A DNA stretch of 64,000 nt from Microbacterium sp. zg-Y818 (GTDB lineage: Bacteria; Actinomycetota; Actinomycetes; Actinomycetales; Microbacteriaceae): assembly GCF_030246905.1 (NCBI RefSeq), contig NZ_CP126741.1, forward strand, positions 558,001 to 622,000, in the 5' to 3' direction. Below the pieces are notes generated by a model. The model saw only the letters and a program-made list of their open reading frames with translations. It made no database searches and had not been told where the DNA came from. The translations under genes and the position numbers were made by a program. Below are positions 25,345 through 33,730 of this stretch, one piece after another; positions within the stretch are counted from its first letter, which is position 1, and each line of letters starts with the position of its first letter.

Positions 25345-26817
25345 ATGACTGACGACCGCGAAACCGAGCTGCTGGCCTCCGTTCCAGAGGGCCTGTTCAT
25401 CGACGGGGCCTGGCGTGCGGCATCGGACGGCGGCACGCTCGACGTCGTCGACCCCGCCACCGGCAATGTGGTGAAGACCATCGCCAGCGCCTCGGTCGCC
25501 GACGGTGTGGCCGCCTTGGATGCCGCTGACGCGGCGTTCCCGGCCTGGGCGGCGACCCCCGCCCGTGAGCGGGCGGAGATCCTCCGCCGGGCCTTTGACC
25601 TGCTGCAGGAGCGGAAGGAGGACTTCGCGCTTCTGATGACCCTCGAGATGGGAAAGCCCCTCGCCGAGGCGCGCGGTGAAGTCGCCTACGGTGGCGAGTT
25701 CCTGCGGTGGTTCAGCGAGGAGGCGGTGCGCGCGAACGGCCGTTACGGGGCGAACCCCGAGGGCACCGGCCGCATGATCGTCACGCAGCACCCCGTCGGA
25801 CCGTGCTTCCTCATCACGCCGTGGAACTTCCCGCTCGCGATGGCGACCCGCAAGATCGCGCCCGCGCTCGCCGCCGGCTGCACCGTGGTCGTCAAGCCCG
25901 CCGCGCTGACGCCCCTGACCACCCTCGCCTTCGCGAAGCTGCTGGAGGACGCGGGGCTTCCCGCCGGCGTCGTCAACGTCGTCACGACGCGATCCTCGGG
26001 TCCGCTGTCGGACGCGATCATCGCCGACCCGCGCCTGCGCAAGCTCTCGTTCACCGGCTCCACCCCGGTGGGCGTCTCGCTGCTGGAGAAGGCGGCGAAG
26101 GGGGTGCTCCGCACGTCCATGGAACTCGGCGGCAACGCCCCGTTCATCGTCTTCGACGACGCCGACCTCGACAAGGCCGTCGACGGGGCGATCGCGGCGA
26201 AGTTCCGCAACATCGGCCAGGCCTGCACCGCCGCCAACCGCTTCATCGTGCACCGCGGTGTGGTCGACGAGTTCGCGCGCCGCGTCACCGAGCGCGTCGA
26301 GTCGTTCCGTGTGGGCCGCGGCACCGAGGAGGGGGTCGTCATCGGCCCGCTCATCGACGACAAGGCCGTGGCCAAGACCGGCGAGCTGGTGGCCGACGCG
26401 GTCGAACGCGGCGCGACGCTGCGCGCCGGCGGCGAGCCCATCGATCGGCCCGGCTCGTTCTTCGCCGCGACCGTGCTCAGCGACGTGCCCGCCGGAAGCG
26501 ACATCCTGCGCGAAGAGATCTTCGGTCCGGTGCTGGCGATCGTCCCGTTCGACGACGAGGACGACGCCGTGCGCATCGCCAACGACACCGAGTACGGGCT
26601 GGTGTCGTACGTCTACACCGAGAGCCTCAGCCGGGGGCAGCGCATGATCGAGCGCCTGCAGACCGGGATGATGGGGCTCAATGTCGGCGTGGTCTCCAAC
26701 GCGGCGGCGCCCTTCGGCGGCTGGAAGATGTCGGGCCTCGGACGCGAGGGCGGCGCCGAGGGCATCCACGAGTACCTGCAGACGAAGTACACCCTCACGG
26801 CGAACCCGTTCGGCTGA
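25345..26817 (+). CDS. gabD: succinic-semialdehyde dehydrogenase (NAD(P)+)
   Basis: This 490-residue aldehyde dehydrogenase matches the GabD group. Visible are TPWNFPLAMATRKIAPALAAG, the catalytic Glu in MELGGNAPFIVF, the catalytic Cys in NIGQACTAANRF, and the C-terminal GGWKMSGLGREGG. It would oxidise succinic semialdehyde, the product of HpaI, to succinate and so deliver the ring carbons to the TCA cycle. AAGGAG lies 7 bases before the ATG at 25345. It shares the operator region with the divergent ThDP enzyme. Use of an aryl-aldehyde instead cannot be ruled out. Confidence 0.9.
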   Translation: MTDDRETELLASVPEGLFIDGAWRAASDGGTLDVVDPATGNVVKTIASASVADGVAALDAADAAFPAWAATPARERAEILRRAFDLLQERKEDFALLMTLEMGKPLAEARGEVAYGGEFLRWFSEEAVRANGRYGANPEGTGRMIVTQHPVGPCFLITPWNFPLAMATRKIAPALAAGCTVVVKPAALTPLTTLAFAKLLEDAGLPAGVVNVVTTRSSGPLSDAIIADPRLRKLSFTGSTPVGVSLLEKAAKGVLRTSMELGGNAPFIVFDDADLDKAVDGAIAAKFRNIGQACTAANRFIVHRGVVDEFARRVTERVESFRVGRGTEEGVVIGPLIDDKAVAKTGELVADAVERGATLRAGGEPIDRPGSFFAATVLSDVPAGSDILREEIFGPVLAIVPFDDEDDAVRIANDTEYGLVSYVYTESLSRGQRMIERLQTGMMGLNVGVVSNAAAPFGGWKMSGLGREGGAEGIHEYLQTKYTLTANPFG

Positions 26818-26833
26818 GGCCCCAACTCCTCAA

Positions 26834-26869
26834 GGCGGCATCCCCCATGATGGGGCCATGGATGCCGCC
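26834..26869 (+). repeat. hairpin spanning the start codon of the AlkZ-like gene
   Basis: GGCGGCATC (26834-26842) pairs with GATGCCGCC (26861-26869), and an inner CCCAT/ATGGG stem can stack on it. The right arm contains codons 2-4 and the ATG at 26858 lies in the loop side. It could terminate gabD transcription or hold down translation of the next gene. Confidence 0.6.
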
Positions 26870-27940
26870 ACCCTCCGCCGCGAGCGCCTGCGTTCGCACC
26901 GACTGAGCGCGCCGGCGGCCAGCGTCGCCGATGCGGCATCCCACATGCTCGCCGTGCAGGCCCAGGAGTTCTGCGGAGGCCGGTGGGCGCTGGCCGCCCG
27001 CACCCGCGGCGCGCCGGCCCTGAGCGACGTCGACGCCGCCTTCGACCGCGGCGAGATCGTGCGCACGTGGACCATGCGCGGCACGATCCACATCGTGCCC
27101 GCGCGGGACCTCGGCTGGGTGCTGGCGGTCACCGGCCCACGTCAGCGCCAGCAGGCGGCTGGGGTGCACCGGTCCGAGGGCATAGACGACGCCGAGGCGC
27201 TGCGGGCGGAGCGCGCCGTCCGCGCGGCGCTCCGCGGCGGCGGACGGCTCACGCGCGCCGAGATCTTCGCCGTGCTCGAAGCGGCGGGCGTGTCGACGGC
27301 CGGGCAGCGGGGTTACCACCTGCTCGTCGTGCTCTCGACGCGGCTGGTGATCTGCCAAGGGCCCGTCGTCGCGCGCGAGGGACTGCCGACGCGGGAGCAG
27401 CGTTTCGTGCTGGTGGAGGAGTGGGCGCCCGATCAGGTGGCGCCGGCCGAGCCGCTGGCGGAGTTCTTCCGTCGGTTCGTCGCCTCGCACGGTCCGGCCG
27501 GGCCGCGCGACTTCACCTGGTGGTCTGGTCTTCCCCTGGGCGTCGCGCGTCGGGCCGCCGATGCCGCAGCCGAGGACGTCGAAGTGGTAGCCGAGCGTGC
27601 GGGCGAACAGCTGTACCTCAGCCGCTCCCGCGCCCCGCGGCGTCTGCTGTCAGCGCCCCGCATCCTGGCGCTCCCGCCGTTCGAGGAGTCCTATATCTCC
27701 TACGCGGATCGCACCGTGGCCTGCCCCGCCCCGTTGCTCGGAGAGGTCGGGCCGGCCAAGAACGGCATCGTCAAGCCCATCCTCGTCGCCGAAGGGGAGG
27801 TCGTGGGGGTGTGGTCGACGTCGGTGGCGGCCAGCCGGCAAGCCCGGCTCCCGGTGGCGCGGGTCCTGGCGCCCGATCGGGTCGAGGCGCCCGAGGTCGA
27901 CGCCGCGTTGGCCCGCTTCTCACACTTCCTCGGCCGCTGA
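26858..27940 (+). CDS. AlkZ-like winged-helix DNA glycosylase family protein (HTH_42)
   Basis: This 360-residue protein belongs to the winged-helix family of AlkZ/YcaQ, whose members unhook DNA crosslinks or protect producers from DNA-damaging metabolites. The catalytic QxQ motif is visible as AVQAQEF (Gln34, Gln36), and the family segments TWTMRGTIHIV and a late FEESYISYADRT are present. The ATG at 26858 follows gabD by 40 bases with no good ribosome site and lies in a hairpin, so its expression level is uncertain. Other members of this broad family have no known activity, so DNA repair is an inference. Confidence 0.78.
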   Translation: MDAATLRRERLRSHRLSAPAASVADAASHMLAVQAQEFCGGRWALAARTRGAPALSDVDAAFDRGEIVRTWTMRGTIHIVPARDLGWVLAVTGPRQRQQAAGVHRSEGIDDAEALRAERAVRAALRGGGRLTRAEIFAVLEAAGVSTAGQRGYHLLVVLSTRLVICQGPVVAREGLPTREQRFVLVEEWAPDQVAPAEPLAEFFRRFVASHGPAGPRDFTWWSGLPLGVARRAADAAAEDVEVVAERAGEQLYLSRSRAPRRLLSAPRILALPPFEESYISYADRTVACPAPLLGEVGPAKNGIVKPILVAEGEVVGVWSTSVAASRQARLPVARVLAPDRVEAPEVDAALARFSHFLGR

Positions 27941-27955
27941 GGCGGGCGCCGGCGC

Positions 27956-29398
27956 TCAGCCCTGCGCGTGCCGCTCGAGGAAGTCGTACACCTCGTTGTC
28001 GTCGACGCCCGGGAAGGCCCCCCGCGGCAAGGGCGAGAACATCTGCATGTGCACGCGGGCGCTCGGCCACGCCTTGCCCTCCCAGCGCGCGGCGACGTCA
28101 GCCGGCGGGCGTCGGCAGCAGGCCTCGTCAGGACACGACGACGACACCCGCTTGGGCGTCTCGCGGCCGCGGAACCACCGAGCGTCGTCGAAGGGCACCC
28201 CGACGGTGATCGAGAACTCCCCGTCGGACGTGGTGCCGGTCTGCGTCGAACACCAGAAGGTCCCGGCCGGTGTGTCGGTGTACTGATAGTGCTCGGTGGT
28301 GCGGTTCTGCTCCTCGAACGCCGATCGCGCCAGGAACCGGCGGCACACCACCTGCCCCTCGACGGCCCCCGTCACATCCATCGGCAGCGGAAGCCCGTCG
28401 TTCTCGTACACGCGTGAGATGGCGCCGTTCCCATCCACGCGCAGGAAGTGCAGCGCAATGTCGAGGTGGGTGGTCAGCAGGTTGGTCATGCGCATGCCGG
28501 CGGCTTCGTGGGTGACGCCGAACGCGTCGCGGAAGTCCTCGACGGCGAGGTTGCGGTCACGCTTGGCCTGCTGCAGGAAGGCGACGGATGCCGCCTGGGG
28601 CATGAGGCAGCAGGCTGCGTAGTAGTTGATCTCCAGCCGCTGCTGCAGGAAGTCCGCGTAATCGGTGGGCTGACGGTGGCCGAGCAGTCGGTGGGCCATG
28701 GCCTGCAGCGCCATCGAGCGCAGTCCGTGGCCGCCGGGGATGGATGCCGGGGGGAGGTAGATGCGCCCGTTCTCAAGATCGGTCACCGACCGGACCGAGC
28801 TCGGCAGGTCTCCGGCGTAGATGAGCTCGAACCCCAGCTGGGATGCCATGATGCTCACCGTCCGGTGGGTGAGCGCCCCCGCGACGTGACCGGCGGCCTT
28901 CAGCTGCTTCTCGGCCAGGGCCTCGATCTCAGGCAGATGGTTCGCCTGCTCCCGCATCGCCAGCCGCAGCTCAGTGTTCGCGCGCCGTGCCTCTTCGGGC
29001 GTCGCGATGGCCTCGCGCTCCCGCCGCTGCAGCTCGCGGTGCAGGCCCAGGAGCGACTCGAGGGTCTCGTCCGGCGTGCCCTTGGTGACCTTCACCGGCG
29101 GCACACCGAGACGACGGAACACCGTGCTCGCCTGCGCGCGGTCGAGTTCGATCTCGAGCGCGGCGCGCCGGTTCGGCGGCTCTGCTGACAGCAGCTCGGC
29201 GACCTCGGTCCCTGTGGCCTCGGCGATGGCCTGCAGCAGGGACAGCTTGGGCTCGCGCTTGCCGTTCTCGATCAGGCTCAGCTGGCTGCCCGCCACGCCC
29301 ACGAGCGCCCCCAGCTCATCGAGGGTGAAGCCGCGCGTGAGGCGGTGGTGACGGATCCGGTGACCGAGCGTCGTCAGTTCCAGGGAGGATGGGGGCAT
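27956..29398 (-). CDS. RamB-type XRE regulator with short-chain fatty acyl (DUF2083) domain
   Basis: This 480-residue regulator has an N-terminal lambda-repressor-like HTH (about 11-65, TLDELGALVGVAGSQLSLIE). An IrrE-like central region (about 170-300) follows, and then a C-terminal domain with a cysteine pair (SCPDEACCRRP), as in RamB/ScfR proteins. RamB of Corynebacterium controls acetate metabolism, gluconeogenesis and anaplerosis in response to carbon source. The HExxH of the peptidase-like region appears degenerate (AHRLLGH), so it is probably a sensor rather than a protease. It is divergent from pckG with a 16-bp palindrome between them, which suggests it controls both. Confidence 0.9.
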   Translation of the reverse strand: MPPSSLELTTLGHRIRHHRLTRGFTLDELGALVGVAGSQLSLIENGKREPKLSLLQAIAEATGTEVAELLSAEPPNRRAALEIELDRAQASTVFRRLGVPPVKVTKGTPDETLESLLGLHRELQRREREAIATPEEARRANTELRLAMREQANHLPEIEALAEKQLKAAGHVAGALTHRTVSIMASQLGFELIYAGDLPSSVRSVTDLENGRIYLPPASIPGGHGLRSMALQAMAHRLLGHRQPTDYADFLQQRLEINYYAACCLMPQAASVAFLQQAKRDRNLAVEDFRDAFGVTHEAAGMRMTNLLTTHLDIALHFLRVDGNGAISRVYENDGLPLPMDVTGAVEGQVVCRRFLARSAFEEQNRTTEHYQYTDTPAGTFWCSTQTGTTSDGEFSITVGVPFDDARWFRGRETPKRVSSSCPDEACCRRPPADVAARWEGKAWPSARVHMQMFSPLPRGAFPGVDDNEVYDFLERHAQG

Positions 29399-29414
29399 TC
29401 CTTGATGCTAGCGA

Positions 29415-29430
29415 AAGAATCGCGATTCTT
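29415..29430. promoter_or_regulatory. perfect 16-bp palindrome between ramB-like and pckG genes
   Basis: AAGAATCGCGATTCTT is an exact palindrome 17 bases upstream of the regulator start codon and 72 bases upstream of pckG. It is the most likely operator of the RamB-like protein. It does not resemble the corynebacterial RamB consensus that I recall, so it may be a lineage-specific site. Confidence 0.6.
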
Positions 29431-29501
29431 GCGTGCCCGAGTCGCTGTAAGAGTGCGCCGCACCCCGGCATCCTGAAGGTATCGCCGCAGAAGGAGAGAC
29501 C

Positions 29502-31391
29502 ATGGCACTCGCAGACATCTTCGCCCGCCCCGCCACGACCGCGGTGCGCCGGGTGCCCACAGCGGTACCGAACGGCAAGCGCCCCGCCCTCAGCGGTGAG
29601 GCGGCCGAAGCCCTCTTCGCATGGGTGGACGAGATCGCCGCACTCACGCAGCCCGACCGCATCCACTGGGTGGACGGGTCGGCGGCCGAGAACGACGCGC
29701 TCCTGCACGAGATGGTCGCCGAGGGAAAGCTGATCAAGCTGAACCCCGAGTGGCGGCCGGGCTCCTACCTGGCGCGCTCGCACCCGAGCGACGTCGCGCG
29801 CACCGAGGGGCGCACCTTCATCGCCTCCGAGCGCGAGGAAGACGCCGGACCCACCAACAACTGGGTCGCCCCCGACGAGATCCGCGCCACGATCACGCCG
29901 CTGTTCGCCGGCTCGATGCGCGGACGCACGATGTACGTCGTGCCCTTCTCGATGGGCGCCGTCGGCGGGCCCCTGTCGCACATCGGCGTGCAGATCACCG
30001 ACAGTGCCTACGCCGTGGCATCCATCGGCATCATGACCAAGGTCGGCCGGAGTGTCGTCGACGAGATCGCCGCCGGCAAGCACTGGGTGAAGACGGTGCA
30101 CTCGGTCGGTGCGCCCCTGGCCCCGGGCGAGCAGGACGTCGCCTGGCCCTGCAACGACGACAAGTACATCGTGCATTTCCCCGACACCCTCGAGGTCTGG
30201 TCGTACGGCTCCGGCTACGGCGGCAACGCGATCCTGGCGAAGAAGTGCTTCGCGCTGCGCATCGCCTCGGTGATCGGCCGCAACGAGGGGTGGCTCGCCG
30301 AGCACATGCTGCTCATCCGGGTGATCGACCCGAAGGGCAAAGCGTTCCACATCGCCGCGGCCTTCCCGTCGGCGTGCGGCAAGACGAACCTCGCCATGCT
30401 CCGCCCCACCCTCCCCGGTTACCGGGTCGAGACCCTGGGCGACGACATCACCTGGATCCGCCCCGGCGAGGACGGGCGCCTGTGGGCCATCAACCCCGAG
30501 GCGGGCTTCTTCGGCGTCGCCCCCGGCACGGGTGAGTCGACGAACGTCACCGCGGTGGAGACCCTGTGGGGCAACACGATCTTCACCAACGTCGCGCTGC
30601 GTCCCGACGGCGACGTGTGGTGGGAAGGGCTCACCGATGAGGCGCCCGCTCACCTGACCGACTGGGAGGGGAATCCCTGGACCCCCGACAGCGGCCGCCC
30701 GGCGGCGCACCCCAACTCCCGCTTCACGGTCGCCGCGGCCCAGTGCCCGCAGATCGCCGCGGACTGGGACGCTCCCGAGGGCGTGCCGCTGGATGCCATC
30801 CTCTTCGGCGGCCGGCGGGCGACGAACGTGCCGCTCGTGGTCGAGGCCACCGATTGGGCACACGGAGTGTTCCTGGGGTCCAACATCTCGTCCGAGCGCA
30901 CCGCGGCCGCCGAGGGGACCGTCGGAGAGCTCCGTCGCGACCCCTTCGCGATGCTGCCCTTCTGCGGCTACAACATGGCCGACTACTTCGCGCACTGGCT
31001 CAAGGTCGGTCAGCAGGTGCGATTCGACCGGGCGCCGCGCATCTTCCAGGTCAACTGGTTCCGCAAGGGCGCCGACGGCCGCTTCCTGTGGCCGGGCTTC
31101 GGTGACAACTCCCGCGTGATCGACTGGATCGTCCGTCGCGTGCAGGGCACGGTGCCGGCCGTCGACAGCCCCATCGGACGGCTCCCGCGCATCGAGGACC
31201 TCAACCTCGACGGCGTCGACGTCTCGCCGCAGGACCTCGACGAGCTCTTCGCGATCGACCCCGCACTGTGGCTGCAGGAGGCGGACCTCACCGAGGAGTT
31301 CTACGGCACCTTCGACGGACGGGTGCCCGCCACCCTGTACGCCGAGCTCGCGGCTCTGCGCTACCGGCTGAAGGTCGCCCAGCGGGGCTGA
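29502..31391 (+). CDS. pckG: phosphoenolpyruvate carboxykinase (GTP)
   Basis: PckG converts oxaloacetate and GTP to phosphoenolpyruvate, the entry to gluconeogenesis. The 629-residue length is typical of the GTP-dependent class. The P-loop with its active cysteine ([13 protein letters not shown]), the metal-binding [13 protein letters not shown], the [11 protein letters not shown] motif and the guanine-binding [17 protein letters not shown] are all present. AAGGAGAG precedes the ATG at 29502. It would let the cell make sugars when it grows on succinate and pyruvate from aromatic degradation. It is probably controlled by the divergent RamB-like regulator. Confidence 0.98.
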   Translation: MALADIFARPATTAVRRVPTAVPNGKRPALSGEAAEALFAWVDEIAALTQPDRIHWVDGSAAENDALLHEMVAEGKLIKLNPEWRPGSYLARSHPSDVARTEGRTFIASEREEDAGPTNNWVAPDEIRATITPLFAGSMRGRTMYVVPFSMGAVGGPLSHIGVQITDSAYAVASIGIMTKVGRSVVDEIAAGKHWVKTVHSVGAPLAPGEQDVAWPCNDDKYIVHFPDTLEVWSYGSGYGGNAILAKKCFALRIASVIGRNEGWLAEHMLLIRVIDPKGKAFHIAAAFPSACGKTNLAMLRPTLPGYRVETLGDDITWIRPGEDGRLWAINPEAGFFGVAPGTGESTNVTAVETLWGNTIFTNVALRPDGDVWWEGLTDEAPAHLTDWEGNPWTPDSGRPAAHPNSRFTVAAAQCPQIAADWDAPEGVPLDAILFGGRRATNVPLVVEATDWAHGVFLGSNISSERTAAAEGTVGELRRDPFAMLPFCGYNMADYFAHWLKVGQQVRFDRAPRIFQVNWFRKGADGRFLWPGFGDNSRVIDWIVRRVQGTVPAVDSPIGRLPRIEDLNLDGVDVSPQDLDELFAIDPALWLQEADLTEEFYGTFDGRVPATLYAELAALRYRLKVAQRG

Positions 31392-31402
31392 ACAGCAGGT
31401 CA

Positions 31403-31445
31403 CAGAACGGATGCCGCGGCCCTGGGGGTCGCGGCATCCGTTCTG
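31403..31445. terminator. bidirectional terminator hairpin between pckG and the ABC exporter
   Basis: CAGAACGGATGCCGCG (31403-31418) pairs perfectly with CGCGGCATCCGTTCTG (31430-31445), a 16-bp stem with an 11-base loop, between converging genes. The stem again contains GGATGC/GCATCC. Confidence 0.88.
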
Positions 31446-31470
31446 CGCCCGCGGTGTGGGCGCTCCCCGC

Positions 31471-33381
31471 TCACACCAGCAGCTGGTGCTTCGCGAGATC
31501 CCGGTACAGCGGGGTCGAGGCGACGAGCTCGGAGTGCGTGCCCTGGCCCACCACCCGGCCGCGGTCGATGACGACGATGTGATCGCTGTCGACCACGGTC
31601 GAGAGGCGATGGGCGATGACCACGAGCGTGCGGCCGGTGGCCACCGCATCGATCGCCTCACGCATGCGCTGCTCGTTCAGGCCGTCGAGCGACGATGTCG
31701 ACTCGTCGAGCAGCAGGATCGGCGGCGCCGCCAGCAGCGCCCGCGCGATCGCCAGTCGCTGGCGCTCACCACCAGAGAGCATGACACCGGCCTCGCCGAC
31801 GGGAGCGTCAAGACCCAGCGGGCTGCGCTCGAGCACGTCGCCGAGGTTGACGCTGCGCAGCACCCGCTCGCACTCGTCGTCGGATGCCGAAGGCGACGCG
31901 AGCCGCAGGTTGTCCGCGATGCTGCCGGCCAGCGTCGGCGCGTCCTGCTCCACATAGCCCAGCTGCGCGCGCAGCTCGGCCCGGTCGAGGGTGCGGATGT
32001 CGCGGCCGTGCAGCAGGATCGCGCCATCGGTGGGGTCGTAGAACCGCTCGATGAGGGCGAGCGTCGTGCTCTTGCCCGCGCCGGACGGGCCGACCAGCGC
32101 CACGCGGGCGCCGGCGGGCACAGTGAACGAGACCCCCCGCAGCACGTCTGTGTCGCCCGCGGCGGCGTCGTCGTCGATCAGCTCGACCGCCGCGGCATCC
32201 ACGTGCGCGTCGGCGAGCGTCCGCAGCGCCTCGCTCTCTGCGGTGCGCCGGGCGGCGACGACCGCCTCGGGGTAACGGAACCGCACGTCGCGGAACTCGA
32301 TCGCGGGCGCGGCGCCGTCGGCATCCGCAGGTGACGGCGCGGCCGCGGCAGCCGAGATCGCGGCGTCGTCGTCCGATTCGGCCGGCAGATCCAGCACCTC
32401 CTGGATGCGGCCCAGGGCGCCGAGGGCCTGGTTGACCGAGGTGATGGCGCCGAAGAACGACGCCAGCGGCTGCACGAGGAAGAAGAGGAACATCACGAAC
32501 GTGACGAGCTCGGCGATGGAGATGGCTCCGGAGGCCACGCGGAAGCCGCCCACCCCGAGCACCACCAGCAGCGACACCTGCAGGGCAACGCCCGCCACCG
32601 GCACGACGAGCGCCGAGGCCTTCGCGACCCGCACCCCCGCGTCGTACGCGCCGCGCGCGGTGTCGTCGATCGTCTGCTGCTCGCGCTCGGCGGCACCCGC
32701 CGCGCGGATCGTGCGGATCGAGCCGATCGCACGCTCCACCCCCGACGACAGCTCGCCGACCTTCTGCTGCTGGGCCTGCGTGGCCGAGCGGATGCGGCCG
32801 CTGAGCAGCCCCACGACGGTGGCCGAGGCGGCGATCACCACGAGGATGAGCAACAGCAGAAGCGGGTCGATGAGCAGCATCGCGACCATCGCGCCGACGA
32901 AGATGAGGACGCTGCCGATCGAGTCGGCGAACCCCTGCGTGAGCACGGCGTAGAGCAGCGTGGTGTCGGTGCCCACGCGCGAGACGAGGTCCCCGGTGCG
33001 CCGTGCGTCGAACTCCCGGATCGGCAGGTGCAGCAGCCGGGAGATGAGGCGCCTGCGGCTCGAATAGACCACCGCGGTGCCGGTGCGCTGCAGCAGATAG
33101 TGCTGCCAGGCTCCGATCAGCGAGGATGCCACGACGAGCCCCACCAGCACCCAGACGAGCATGCCGAGCATCTCGCCGCCCTGCACGCGCTCGATCACCT
33201 GGCCGACCACGAGCGGCTGGCCGAGGGTCGCGAGGGCCTCGAGCACGCTGAGGACCGCCACGACGACGAGCACGCGCTTGTGCTCCAGCAGGAACGGCAG
33301 CAGCTGCTTCAGGCTCGCGCGGGGGCCGTCGGTGGTGGCGCGGCGGCCAGCGCGGCCGCGGGAGGGAGCGGGGGAGGACAT
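31471..33381 (-). CDS. ABC exporter, fused transmembrane and ATPase domains
   Basis: This 636-residue half-transporter has a type I exporter membrane domain (about residues 25-310, six segments) and a C-terminal ATPase. Walker A is GPSGAGKST, the signature is LSGGERQRLAIARAL, Walker B is ILLLDESTSSLD and the H-loop is IAHRLSTV. Between the first ATPase strand (FRDVRFRYPE) and VLRGVSF lies an alanine- and aspartate-rich insert of about 45 residues that standard MsbA-like exporters lack. The ATG at 33381 is preferred because GAGG lies 9 bases upstream; the ATG at 33399 has no ribosome site. It follows the small HTH gene by 28 bases, so the two are probably co-transcribed. The substrate may be a drug or lipid; it is not determined. 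Confidence 0.9.
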   Translation of the reverse strand: MSSPAPSRGRAGRRATTDGPRASLKQLLPFLLEHKRVLVVVAVLSVLEALATLGQPLVVGQVIERVQGGEMLGMLVWVLVGLVVASSLIGAWQHYLLQRTGTAVVYSSRRRLISRLLHLPIREFDARRTGDLVSRVGTDTTLLYAVLTQGFADSIGSVLIFVGAMVAMLLIDPLLLLLILVVIAASATVVGLLSGRIRSATQAQQQKVGELSSGVERAIGSIRTIRAAGAAEREQQTIDDTARGAYDAGVRVAKASALVVPVAGVALQVSLLVVLGVGGFRVASGAISIAELVTFVMFLFFLVQPLASFFGAITSVNQALGALGRIQEVLDLPAESDDDAAISAAAAAPSPADADGAAPAIEFRDVRFRYPEAVVAARRTAESEALRTLADAHVDAAAVELIDDDAAAGDTDVLRGVSFTVPAGARVALVGPSGAGKSTTLALIERFYDPTDGAILLHGRDIRTLDRAELRAQLGYVEQDAPTLAGSIADNLRLASPSASDDECERVLRSVNLGDVLERSPLGLDAPVGEAGVMLSGGERQRLAIARALLAAPPILLLDESTSSLDGLNEQRMREAIDAVATGRTLVVIAHRLSTVVDSDHIVVIDRGRVVGQGTHSELVASTPLYRDLAKHQLLV

Positions 33382-33409
33382 GTCTGATACCTCGTTCATG
33401 CGTGGGGGT

Positions 33410-33625
33410 TCATCGTCGACCGTACTTCTTGTGCACTGCTTGTTTGCTGACCCCGAGGGCTGCGGCGATCGCCTGCCAGGAGAATCCGAGGTTGCGGGCC
33501 CGCCGCACCTGCGCCTCCTCCGCACGCGAGAGCTCCTTGCGCACCGCCGTGAGGCGGTGCAGCTCGGCGATCGGCTCGCGCTCGCCCGGCGTGCCGATCA
33601 GCGTCCGGATGTCGTCTGCGCTCAT
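33410..33625 (-). CDS. small helix-turn-helix protein, probable autoregulator
   Basis: This 71-residue protein consists of a charged helical N-terminus and a C-terminal helix-turn-helix (about 45-68: GFSWQAIAAALGVSKQAVHKKY). Such short HTH proteins are common beside actinobacterial ABC exporters. It starts at the ATG at 33625 with GAAGGAG upstream and is the first gene of the leftward unit with the exporter. Two identical-arm palindromes immediately upstream are the likely binding sites, so it may repress both this unit and the divergent DrrAB-like genes. A dimer is expected for those sites, but no dimerisation domain beyond the N-terminal helices is visible. Confidence 0.75.
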   Translation of the reverse strand: MSADDIRTLIGTPGEREPIAELHRLTAVRKELSRAEEAQVRRARNLGFSWQAIAAALGVSKQAVHKKYGRR

Positions 33626-33643
33626 GGTCTGCTCCTTCGACGG

Positions 33644-33687
33644 GTCAACAATAGTTGACGGCCGGGGTGGGGTCAACGTATGTTGAC
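33644..33687. promoter_or_regulatory. two GTCAAC-N4-GTTGAC operators in interlocked divergent promoters
   Basis: GTCAACAATAGTTGAC (33644-33659) and GTCAACGTATGTTGAC (33672-33687) have identical arms and start 28 bp apart. Rightward, TTGACG (33655-33660) and TATGTT (33679-33684) form a promoter with 18-bp spacing. Leftward, TTGACC (33676-33671) and TATTGT (33653-33648) form one with 17-bp spacing. Each palindrome thus holds the -35 of one promoter and the -10 of the other. Confidence 0.75.
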
Positions 33688-33730
33688 GTTCGGCGTCGTC
33701 GATGTCTGGAGGCGGCGCTACTGTGGTGCG

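Noticed and set aside
28690..28720. Zinc-protease motif in the RamB-like regulator
   Set aside because: The AHRLLGH sequence does not fit HExxH spacing, so an active IrrE-type peptidase is not supported.
33680..33730. Earlier ATG start for the DrrA-like ATPase
   Set aside because: It falls inside the operator and the rightward -10 element, so it would lie upstream of or at the transcription start; the GTG at 33731 gives the family's usual N-terminus.
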